A DNA stretch of 35,545 nucleotides from Halobacteriales archaeon QS_9_68_17. GTDB taxonomy: Archaea > Halobacteriota > Halobacteria > Halobacteriales > Natronoarchaeaceae. The stretch lies in assembly GCA_003023565.1 (NCBI GenBank), contig PXSA01000023.1, positions 1 to 35,545 on the forward strand, given 5' to 3'. Positions within the stretch are counted from its first letter, which is position 1, and each line of letters opens with the position of its first letter. A program made the translations under genes and the position numbers. The notes below the pieces were generated by a model, which saw nothing but the letters and a program-made list of their open reading frames with translations, ran no database searches and was not told the DNA's origin. Of the stretch, positions 7,286-13,556 are shown one piece after another.

Positions 7286-7741
7286 ATGACCAACGAAGAG
7301 GTCACGCGGCTACTCAAGAAGGCGTACGGGGACGAGATCGAGACGGTGATGAACTACCTGACCAACTCCATCGTGCTGGAGGGGGTCAGCGCGGAGGAGG
7401 TCAAAGAGAGCCTGGAGACCGACATTCAGGAGGAACTCGACCACGCTCGGATGCTCGGCCAGCGGCTGAAGCAACTCGACGAGCGCCCGCCCGCGTCCAT
7501 GGACTTCCAGGCCAACCAGCGGAGCCTCCAGCCGCCGGAGAGTTCGACGGACGTCCTCTCGGTCATCCAAGGGGTGCTGGAGGCCGAAGAGGACGCTATC
7601 GAGACGTACCGCTCGCTCATCGACGCCGCGGAGGAGGCCGACGACCCGGTGACGGAGGACTATGCGGTGACGATCCTCGCGGACGAGGAGGCCCATCGCA
7701 CCGAGTTCCACGGGTTCCGGAAGGAGTACCGGGGCGACTGA
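7286..7741 (+). CDS. Ferritin-like di-iron protein
   Basis: This 151-residue, wholly helical protein has the spacing of a four-helix ferritin-like fold. Candidate metal ligands are Glu in AYGDEIETVMNYL (helix 1), EELDHARML (ExxH, helix 2), EAEEDAIETY (helix 3) and ADEEAHRTEF (ExxH, helix 4). This is the bacterioferritin/rubrerythrin-like arrangement, suggesting iron binding, storage or peroxide handling. There is no C-terminal rubredoxin domain. It stands alone; a weak TATA-like CTAA is about 30 nt before the ATG. The exact substrate or oligomer type cannot be read from sequence. Confidence 0.8.
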   Translation: MTNEEVTRLLKKAYGDEIETVMNYLTNSIVLEGVSAEEVKESLETDIQEELDHARMLGQRLKQLDERPPASMDFQANQRSLQPPESSTDVLSVIQGVLEAEEDAIETYRSLIDAAEEADDPVTEDYAVTILADEEAHRTEFHGFRKEYRGD

Positions 7742-7917
7742 CACCGCGGTCCGGGGAACGGATCCGACGACGCCGCGGTTCGAGGACGCGACCGACTCCC
7801 GCGGCCGGGCCGCCGACCGAGATGCCGGGAACGAGTGGGAGCGACTCGCGCTGCGGGCGGCCCGGCAACGTTCCGCGGAGGCGAGGGTTTTTCTCGGCCG
7901 GGGTGCACCCGTGGTGT

Positions 7918-8220
7918 ATGAGCGATTTCAGTCTCGACCTCCAGTCGGTCGAGGACCACATCGAAGACGAGAACGGAGACGGAGAGGGGCCGAGCCGGAT
8001 CGAACTCGGCGTTCTCGACGGGTCGACACGGGACCGGGACTGGCTCGACGCGGTCGACGACGGCGCGGTACTGGTCCTGAACGTCGACGGCGACGTGAAC
8101 GAGTTGGCGGCCGGATTCGCGCGCGACGTCAAGGACGCTGGCGGCGAACTCGTCCACTTCCGCGGGTTCCTGCTCGTCGCACCGCCGGGCGTCCGGGTCG
8201 ACACGGACCGACTGCAGTAG
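7918..8220 (+). CDS. Conserved haloarchaeal protein (probably DUF5779 family)
   Basis: This 100-residue acidic protein has the segments RIELGVLDGSTRDRDWLDAV, AVLVLNVDGDVNELAAGFA and HFRGFLLVAPPG. The pattern suggests a small alpha/beta fold. I recognise it as a conserved haloarchaeal family, probably DUF5779, without known function. TTTTTC at 7888-7893 is about 29 nt before position 7917, supporting a leaderless ATG at 7918. The preceding 170 nt (7745-7917) hold no gene. It is the last gene before the replication origin. Confidence 0.75.
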   Translation: MSDFSLDLQSVEDHIEDENGDGEGPSRIELGVLDGSTRDRDWLDAVDDGAVLVLNVDGDVNELAAGFARDVKDAGGELVHFRGFLLVAPPGVRVDTDRLQ

Positions 8221-8449
8221 TTCGTCCCTCCGGCGCGGTCGTACCGGGGACCGCCGGGGGAACGATGCCGACCCACTCGCCGGGATCCGTCCGGTGGTCC
8301 CCTAGAAGTCGCTGGAAACCCTCTCTCTACCGACTGCTTCGACGTGATGCTCTGACTCGGCGTCGGTCAGGTATCGTCCCCGAGTTCGTTCCACGCACCG
8401 TGTTTGCTTCCGTAGGTGTCGCATCGCTTTCAGGGTCCGCTCCTCGGAT

Positions 8450-8475
8450 GCCCCCACCCGACGTTTCCGATGCTT
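8450..8475 (-). repeat. Origin recognition box, inverted copy
   Basis: On the minus strand it reads AGCATCGGAAACGTCGGGTG plus further Gs, matching the direct boxes near the initiator gene but facing the other way. It lies on the far side of the AT-rich element. Confidence 0.75.
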
Positions 8476-8554
8476 TCGCTGAGAGCGAGCGTGGGGGGAA
8501 GGGGCTACAGCGTCGACCTGGCGTCGGTTCCGTTATTTTCCGATGCGATCTCGG

Positions 8555-8700
8555 TAGTCGATGAATTATTTAGAAAACTTTCAGACCCTCAGTTCAAAAA
8601 TAACCCACTAGCTTAGACCTAGTTTCAGTTTAGTTGGAATGCTTTATTAGCTTAGTTTCAGTCTAGTTAGAATGTTCCGTTGGTCTAGTTGGGATGTTCT
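8555..8700. other. AT-rich DNA unwinding element with internal repeats
   Basis: This is by far the most AT-rich stretch of the window. TAGTTTCAGT-Y-TAGTT-R-GAATG occurs at 8620-8641 and 8653-8674 (33-bp period), with a partial third copy, GTCTAGTTGGGATG, at 8683-8696. It sits between oppositely oriented recognition boxes, as expected of the duplex unwinding element. Confidence 0.65.
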
Positions 8701-8933
8701 AGGGATCAGGTGGGGAAACCGATCGTGTGTCTATTTATTGCGGGTTCGATCGCCGCTCAGTCGGACGGCGAGACCGCGACTGTGACAGGCCGAACCGGCG
8801 AGCGGACGAGTCTCCGCGTCATCGTGCACTACGGAGACGGTCGAATATCGGTGACCCGATACGGTTCGAGGAAACGCTGCGGCCGACGAGTCGGCCCGAG
8901 AGACCTCTCTCTCCAGCACGACCGCCTTCGGCG

Positions 8934-8977
8934 GGAAAGCGTCTTTGATAGGAAAGCGTCTTTGGTAGGAAAGCATC
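8934..8977 (+). repeat. 17-bp tandem repeats leading into the first direct ORB
   Basis: GGAAAGCGTCTTT occurs at 8934-8946 and 8951-8963; at the same 17-nt period follows GGAAAGCATC (8968-8977), which enters the first direct box. The units may be degenerate half-boxes of the initiator site. Confidence 0.45.
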
Positions 8978-8994
8978 GGAAACGTGGGGTGAGG
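8972..8994 (+). repeat. Origin recognition box 1 (direct)
   Basis: AGCATCGGAAACGTGGGGTG: a conserved AGCATCGGAAA core followed by a G-string, as in haloarchaeal ORBs. Confidence 0.8.
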
Positions 8995-9050
8995 CGGAAC
9001 GTCATTGTCATGAGTGTCCGCTGGGGAACACCCGGTTCGCTTCCACGCAA

Positions 9051-9074
9051 AGCATCGGAAACGTAGGGTGGGTG
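9051..9074 (+). repeat. Origin recognition box 2 (direct)
   Basis: AGCATCGGAAACGTAGGGTG. The similarity with box 3 extends downstream (GGGTG, then AACCGTTCTC), forming a duplicated unit of about 43 bp. Confidence 0.8.
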
Positions 9075-9111
9075 CAAACCGTTCTCTCACACCCCGGCAA
9101 CGATCGCCGGT

Positions 9112-9134
9112 AGCATCGGAAATCCGGGGTGGGT
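9112..9134 (+). repeat. Origin recognition box 3 (direct)
   Basis: AGCATCGGAAATCCGGGGTG, with the same downstream extension as box 2. Confidence 0.75.
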
Positions 9135-9189
9135 GTGAACCGTTCTCGCACTCGTCGGCGGTCGCTCGGCCGGCGGCGGTCGCGCCGGC

Positions 9190-9211
9190 AGCATCGGAAA
9201 CCCAGGGTGAG
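9190..9211 (+). repeat. Origin recognition box 4 (direct)
   Basis: AGCATCGGAAACCCAGGGTG. The core is intact and the G-string is shortened to three. Confidence 0.75.
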
Positions 9212-9295
9212 ATCGGTTCGAAGCACCCGCTATGTACGGCTCCGAGACCCCGATACATCGGGACAGCGGGCTTCTCGGGCTACTTTCGCGGTCGA

Positions 9296-9318
9296 AGCAT
9301 CGGAAACTCGGGGTGGGA
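9296..9318 (+). repeat. Origin recognition box 5 (direct), next to the orc promoter
   Basis: AGCATCGGAAACTCGGGGTG. It ends about 13 nt before the TATA-like element of the initiator gene, so Orc binding here could also autoregulate transcription. Confidence 0.75.
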
Positions 9319-9331
9319 GAAACCACGCAAC

Positions 9332-9337
9332 TTATGT
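9332..9337 (+). promoter_or_regulatory. TATA-like element of orc1/cdc6
   Basis: TTATGT in the context AACTTATGTT lies 29 nt before 9361, one base before the ATG at 9362, predicting a leaderless transcript. Confidence 0.45.
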
Positions 9338-9361
9338 TCGGTGGTCCAAACGGGGGTTACG

Positions 9362-10600
9362 ATGGGAAGTCGAGAGTCAGCCGATATCGCGAAGGAAGTG
9401 TTCGAGCAGGAGGACCAGGTCTTCGCGAACAAGCAGCTCCTGAGTATCGGACACGTCCCCGAACCCGACAGGATCGTCGGCCGCGACGACGAGATCCGCG
9501 ACCTCGCCGAACAGCTCCGTGGGGCGATCGAGGGGTACTCCCCGGACAACGTCATCGTCTACGGGAAGACCGGGACCGGGAAGTCCCTCGTTTCGAAGTA
9601 CGTCATGGGGCGCGCGCAGGACCTCTCGGAGTCGGACGTCGCGGTCGGCACCGCGTATCTCGACTGCTCGGAGGACAACACAGAGACGCAGGCAGTCTCC
9701 TCGCTCGCGAAGACGCTCAACGACGAAGCCGAGACCGACATCTCCGTCCCGCAGACCGGCCTCAGCACGTCGAAGTACTACAAGCGCCTCTGGCAGATCC
9801 TCGACCGCCGATACGACGTGATGATGGTGATCTTGGACGAGGTAGACCTGATGGCGGACGACGACCTCCTGATGAAGCTCTCCCGCGCGGAGGAGGCGAA
9901 CAAGGTCGACTGCCACATCGGCGTCATCGCGATCAGCAACAAGATACAGTACGCCGAGAACCTGAACGAGCGGGTCAAATCGAGCCTCCAGCACAAGGAA
10001 CTGTTCTTCCAGCCCTACGACGCCACGCAGCTCCACGAGATCATGCGCAACCGCGCGGACGCCTTCCAGGAGGACGTGCTCACCGACGACGTGATCCCGC
10101 TGTGCGCCGCGTTCGCCGCGCAGGAACACGGCGACGCGCGCAAGGCTATCGACATCCTCCGTCACGCCGGGAAGATCGCCTACAAGAACGGCTCCGACGT
10201 GGTCACCGAGGAACACGTCCGCGACGCCCAGCAACTCGCGGAGAAGGACCGCTTCCGGGAACTCATCGACGGCGCGCCGACGCAGGCCAAGACGGCCCTG
10301 CTCGCGCTTGCCGAACTCTCCCTGAACAACGACACGGAGGCGTTCCCCACCCGCGAGGTGTTCAAGCAGTACCGCGTCATCTGCGAGGCCATCGACATGG
10401 ACACCCTCTCCGAGCGGCGCTTCCGAGACATCCTCAAGGAACAGGCGTTCCTCGGCATCGTCGACGTCGAAAAGCTCAACCAGGGACTCGCCGGCGGCGT
10501 CACGCTGAAGAACCGGCTGATCGAGGACCCGGACATCGTCCGCGAGATCCTCCTCGAAGACACCCGGATGTCGCAGTGGGCGGACGACGGACCGGAGTGA
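9362..10600 (+). CDS. Orc1/Cdc6 replication initiator ATPase
   Basis: This 412-residue AAA+ initiator binds origin recognition boxes and recruits MCM. Walker A is GKTGTGKS (about residues 68-75) and Walker B is VILDEVD (Asp159/Glu160). The segment IGVIAISNK fits sensor 1, and EHGDARKAIDILRHAG is the sensor 2 helix with its Arg. The C-terminal 130 residues form the winged-helix DNA-binding domain (FPTREVFKQYRVICEAIDMD through LGIVDVEK). Length equals the family norm. The frame is open back to 9014, but that stretch is origin DNA; ATG 9362 is chosen because homology starts there and a TATA-like element is correctly spaced. The five direct boxes immediately upstream make it the cognate initiator candidate. 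Confidence 0.95.
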   Translation: MGSRESADIAKEVFEQEDQVFANKQLLSIGHVPEPDRIVGRDDEIRDLAEQLRGAIEGYSPDNVIVYGKTGTGKSLVSKYVMGRAQDLSESDVAVGTAYLDCSEDNTETQAVSSLAKTLNDEAETDISVPQTGLSTSKYYKRLWQILDRRYDVMMVILDEVDLMADDDLLMKLSRAEEANKVDCHIGVIAISNKIQYAENLNERVKSSLQHKELFFQPYDATQLHEIMRNRADAFQEDVLTDDVIPLCAAFAAQEHGDARKAIDILRHAGKIAYKNGSDVVTEEHVRDAQQLAEKDRFRELIDGAPTQAKTALLALAELSLNNDTEAFPTREVFKQYRVICEAIDMDTLSERRFRDILKEQAFLGIVDVEKLNQGLAGGVTLKNRLIEDPDIVREILLEDTRMSQWADDGPE

Positions 10601-10720
10601 CCGCCGCCGCACGCCGGTCCCGCCCTCCCCGGTCCTCTTCTCACGGGCTCTTTGCTCTCCGGTTCTTCCTCGCAGTTCTCGCCCGCTTCCCCGGTTCTCC
10701 CTTCGTGGCCCTCGCACCGC

Positions 10721-11521
10721 TCACACCTCGAACGTCTCCAGGTCGCTCGCGATGGTCACCTCGCCGTCGAACCGGCTTTCCACGGCCGCCGTCATCGCGC
10801 CTTCCTTCCCTCGCGTGTCCGGATAGAGATGCGTCAGGTACACGCGCTCGATGTTCCGACCGGCGAGCACGCCCGCCAGTCCCGACGGTGTCGTGTGGCC
10901 GTCACCGTCCGTGCCGTCCGGATACGCGCAGTCGTGGACCAGGACGGTAGACCCGTCCGCGGCCGCCACGACGGTCTCCGACGGGGTCGTGTCGCCGCTG
11001 AACGTGACTCCGCCCCGGGCGGACCCGACGTCGTCGCCGCTGTCCGTCTCCCCGTCGCTATCCGCTCTCACCCCGTCCCCAGGGAACCGATAGCCGAGCG
11101 TCGGGACCGAGTGGTCGGCCTCGAACGCGGTCACGTCGAACCCGGCGACCTCGACTCGGCCCGCTTCGATCTCCCGTACGGTCAGGTCCGCCCGTCCGCG
11201 AACGTCGTCGACCGCCAGCAGGTCGTCGAGCGTCTCGTCGATCCCCGGCGGTCCGACGACCTCGAACTCCGGCGTCCCCGCGAGCACGCGGGCCTTGACG
11301 ATCGAGGGGAGGTCGGCGACGTGGTCGAGGTGCGTGTGGGTCACCAGCGCGGCGTCGATGGACTCTACGTCCACGTCCGCCTGCGGGAGACGCTGGAGAA
11401 CGCCGCCGCCGCAGTCGACGAGCACCCGTCGCGATCGATCGTCGGACCCGACGAGCGCCCCGCTCTGAAATCGGTCGCCCGTCGGGAGCGCGGTACCGGT
11501 CCCAAGAAGAGTCACGCGCAT
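10721..11521 (-). CDS. Metallo-beta-lactamase-fold hydrolase (RNase Z-like)
   Basis: This 266-residue protein of the MBL fold begins MRVTLLGTGTALPTGDRFQSG, typical of RNase Z/arylsulfatase-type members. The metal motif THTHLDHVADLP is near residues 80-91. Further candidate ligands are FSGDTTPSE (Asp) and the His in RVYLTHLYPD. A Gly/Asp/Ser-rich insertion (about residues 160-185) is probably a surface loop. The ATG at 11521 is preferred over an upstream one because the fold begins there and TTTTTG lies about 29 nt before. It converges on orc1/cdc6; the 120-nt gap (10601-10720) is pyrimidine-rich and may hold the terminator. The substrate is not determinable. Confidence 0.85.
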   Translation of the reverse strand: MRVTLLGTGTALPTGDRFQSGALVGSDDRSRRVLVDCGGGVLQRLPQADVDVESIDAALVTHTHLDHVADLPSIVKARVLAGTPEFEVVGPPGIDETLDDLLAVDDVRGRADLTVREIEAGRVEVAGFDVTAFEADHSVPTLGYRFPGDGVRADSDGETDSGDDVGSARGGVTFSGDTTPSETVVAAADGSTVLVHDCAYPDGTDGDGHTTPSGLAGVLAGRNIERVYLTHLYPDTRGKEGAMTAAVESRFDGEVTIASDLETFEV

Positions 11522-11629
11522 GTGTTCGGCCTTTCGACGGAAGTTGGCAAAAACCTGGGGCCGGAGCGGAGTCGGCGTCCGGACGGCGAGAGGCCACCGA
11601 CTCACCACCGCCGCCGGTCGAGAGTCGGC

Positions 11630-12310
11630 TCAACAGAACGTGAGGACGTGGTCGTCCGGGTCGGTGATCCGGACGTCATCCCCGATCATCGTCACTTCCG
11701 ACGCGCGGTCGAGCACGGCGTCCACGGCGACGCCGGGGCTGTCGTCCGTGTCGAACCCCAGGTCCACGTGGACGCCGCCCCGGCCGTCTGCGATCCCCAG
11801 TTGCGGCTCCCAGAGTTCGAGGTCGACGGGGCCGCTCAGTCGGACGCGCCGCCTGTCGTCGCCCCGGTCGACCGTCTCGAACCCGAGCGACGTGTAGAAC
11901 GCCTCCGCTCGGTCGAGTGCCGCCACTTCGAGCACGACCTCGAACATCCCGGTGATACCTTCACCCTTGATCTCACGCTGGCTCAGCTCGACGCAGTTCC
12001 CGTTCGGATCGTACAGGTAGAGGGACTTCGCCGACCCGAAGCGGTGTTCTTCGAGGTCGTGCTCTCGGGAAAGGCGGTCCCACCAGCGGTCGTATTCGTC
12101 TTCGGGGATCGAGAACGCGTAATGCGTGTGGACGCCGCCGCGCGGGACCTCTCGCGGCCGGCGGAGTATCAGGTCCGTCTCGCCCGCCCGCAGCACTACT
12201 TCGCGGTCGCCGTCGCGTTCCACCGGCAGATCCAGCGTCCCGGCGTAGAACCGTCGAGCCCGGTCCAGGGACTTGACCTCCAGCGCGAGCCACCGCAGTC
12301 CGCCGAGCAT
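11630..12310 (-). CDS. VOC-superfamily protein with two domains (glyoxalase/dioxygenase-like)
   Basis: This 226-residue protein has two vicinal-oxygen-chelate domains. The first (about 1-110) runs from LRWLALEVKSLDRARRFYAG to SLYLYDPNGNCVELSQ. The second (about 120-226) runs from MFEVVLEVAALDRAEAFYTS to VRITDPDDHVLTF. The first has His in GGVHTHYAFSI and Glu in CVELS, consistent with a metal site. The second has GGVHVDLGF but ends without the usual Glu. Such proteins include catechol dioxygenases, glyoxalases and antibiotic-binding proteins; no specific activity can be claimed. A TATA-like AACTAA lies about 29 nt before the ATG. Confidence 0.8.
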   Translation of the reverse strand: MLGGLRWLALEVKSLDRARRFYAGTLDLPVERDGDREVVLRAGETDLILRRPREVPRGGVHTHYAFSIPEDEYDRWWDRLSREHDLEEHRFGSAKSLYLYDPNGNCVELSQREIKGEGITGMFEVVLEVAALDRAEAFYTSLGFETVDRGDDRRRVRLSGPVDLELWEPQLGIADGRGGVHVDLGFDTDDSPGVAVDAVLDRASEVTMIGDDVRITDPDDHVLTFC

Positions 12311-12453
12311 ACCGTTGCTACTATCGGAAGGAACTTAGTTTGGAGCCCGAGCGGCACGGCCGGGATCCCCGGCGGCCGATCGCGGACGGGATCGGAACGC
12401 GGTTCGGCGCGCCGTGACCGTCTCGGACCCGGTCGCTCTCCACGTGACCGACG

Positions 12454-12459
12454 TTTATA
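12454..12459 (+). promoter_or_regulatory. TATA box before the 227-residue unknown gene
   Basis: TTTATA lies 29 nt before 12483, one base before the ATG at 12484: a strong, well-spaced leaderless promoter. The rest of 12311-12453 shows nothing else. Confidence 0.65.
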
Positions 12460-12483
12460 GTTGTCGAGTACCTGGAAACCATC

Positions 12484-13167
12484 ATGCCGTTCAAAGCTAC
12501 GGAAGGGGACGCCGAAATCAGGGAGATAGACCGCTGGGACGGCGGCATCGGGTGGATCGCTCACCCCGACGAACGGATGCAGCGCGCGAGTCACGCCCTT
12601 GCGGGTGATGACGGCGTCTGGCTCGTCGACCCGGTCGACTGCGAGGGCCTCGACGACCTCGTGTCCCCGTTCGGCGAGGTGACTGGTGTCGTCGTCCTGC
12701 TCGACCGGCACAAGCGCGACGCCGCCGCGCTCGCGCGGCGACACGACGTGGCCGTCTCCCTCCCTCGACGGCTCCGCGGGGTCGCCGGCGACATCGACGC
12801 GCGGACGCGGACTTTCCGCGACACGCTGGGCGAGACCGACTATCGGACCGTCCCCGTGGTCGACAACGCGCTCTGGACGGAAGTCGCTCTGTACGACGCC
12901 GACTCCGGGACGCTCGTCGTTCCGGAAGCCGTCGGGACGGCCGATTACTTCAGCACGGGAGCCGCGGCGCTCGGGGTCCATCCCGCGCTCCGGGCGGTCC
13001 CGCCGCGGGCGGCGCTCGGCGAGCTTTCGGTCGAGCGAACTCTCGTCGGACACGGCGAAGGCGTCTTCACCGACGCGAGCGCCCGACTGGACGCCGCGCT
13101 CCGCAACGCGCGCCGGACCGCACCCGAACTCTACTTCCGGACCGTTCGCGACCTGCTCCCGGTGTAA
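12484..13167 (+). CDS. Uncharacterised haloarchaeal protein, possibly degenerate MBL fold
   Basis: This 227-residue soluble protein has the segments GVWLVDPVDCEGLDDLVSPF, GVVVLLDRHKRDAAALARRH and TLVVPEAVGTADYFST, ending with GHGEGVFTDASARLDAALR. The order (a strand with LVDP, a strand ending in LDRHKRDAA, later VGHGEG) recalls the metallo-beta-lactamase fold, with LDRHKRD where HxHxDH would be. I infer a degenerate member without the normal metal site; this is not proven. The leaderless TATA box at 12454-12459 supports expression. Confidence 0.75.
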   Translation: MPFKATEGDAEIREIDRWDGGIGWIAHPDERMQRASHALAGDDGVWLVDPVDCEGLDDLVSPFGEVTGVVVLLDRHKRDAAALARRHDVAVSLPRRLRGVAGDIDARTRTFRDTLGETDYRTVPVVDNALWTEVALYDADSGTLVVPEAVGTADYFSTGAAALGVHPALRAVPPRAALGELSVERTLVGHGEGVFTDASARLDAALRNARRTAPELYFRTVRDLLPV

Positions 13168-13184
13168 CGCCGCGCGACTGCGGC

Positions 13185-13409
13185 TCACTCGTTTCTCGCT
13201 GCGTCGCCGTCGAGAAGCGCCCTGTCGCCCTTCGGGATCCGGCTCGCGACCGCGGTGGACTGCGCCCCGAAGTCGACCGTGGCGTGGCGGACCGCGCTCT
13301 CGCCCGTCTCGTTCGGCACCGTTTCGCCACCGTCCGATCCCGCCCCCGGCGCGTTCGGCGTCCCCGTCACGAGCGCTACCCCCGCGACCGCAACTGACAG
13401 GACCAGCAC
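13185..13409 (-). CDS. Small membrane-anchored haloarchaeal protein, start uncertain
   Basis: This frame has 74 residues from a GTG at 13409. An N-terminal hydrophobic stretch (LVLSVAVAGVALVTG) is followed by a hydrophilic tail (HATVDFGAQSTAVASRIPKG). Upstream, in frame, the sequence STRRDLFDRVDVVDALTLVLVL reads like a natural N-terminus of such a protein, but there is no ATG on this strand between 13409 and 13556. So the start is non-canonical, the 5' end has been damaged, or the protein starts inside its membrane helix. It directly follows the STT3-like gene on the same strand, in the same frame as that gene's stop. Confidence 0.4.
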   Translation of the reverse strand: MLVLSVAVAGVALVTGTPNAPGAGSDGGETVPNETGESAVRHATVDFGAQSTAVASRIPKGDRALLDGDAARNE

Positions 13410-13556
13410 GAGTGTGAGCGCGTCGACAACGTCGACCCGGTCGAACAGGTCCCTCCTCGTCGATGGTCCAGGTACGGTGGCGTTTCTCGGAGGGGGGTAC
13501 CCGAATGCTGTCGTCGTCCCGCTGAAACTGTCACCAGCGGTGCTTGAGCGCCGCAG

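Larger units (their letters stand above)
8450..9361. other. Orc1/Cdc6-type replication origin
   Basis: No coding potential with homology is seen from 8221 to 9361. The stretch holds one origin recognition box in inverted orientation (8450-8475), an AT-rich region (about 8555-8700) and five boxes in direct orientation leading to an orc1/cdc6 gene. Inverted boxes flanking an unwinding element beside an initiator gene is the established layout of haloarchaeal origins. This could be a main or a secondary chromosomal origin. Confidence 0.8.

Noticed and set aside
8221..8616. Plus-strand ORFs between the DUF5779-like gene and the origin
   Set aside because: No homology, low-complexity composition and overlap with the inverted recognition box and AT-rich element.
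8970..9320. CRISPR-like array of repeats
   Set aside because: Spacings vary from 61 to 106 bp, an inverted copy exists, and the repeats adjoin an orc1/cdc6 gene; they are origin recognition boxes.
9014..9361. N-terminal extension of the Orc1/Cdc6 frame
   Set aside because: It encodes the origin boxes, shows no homology and lies upstream of the TATA element.
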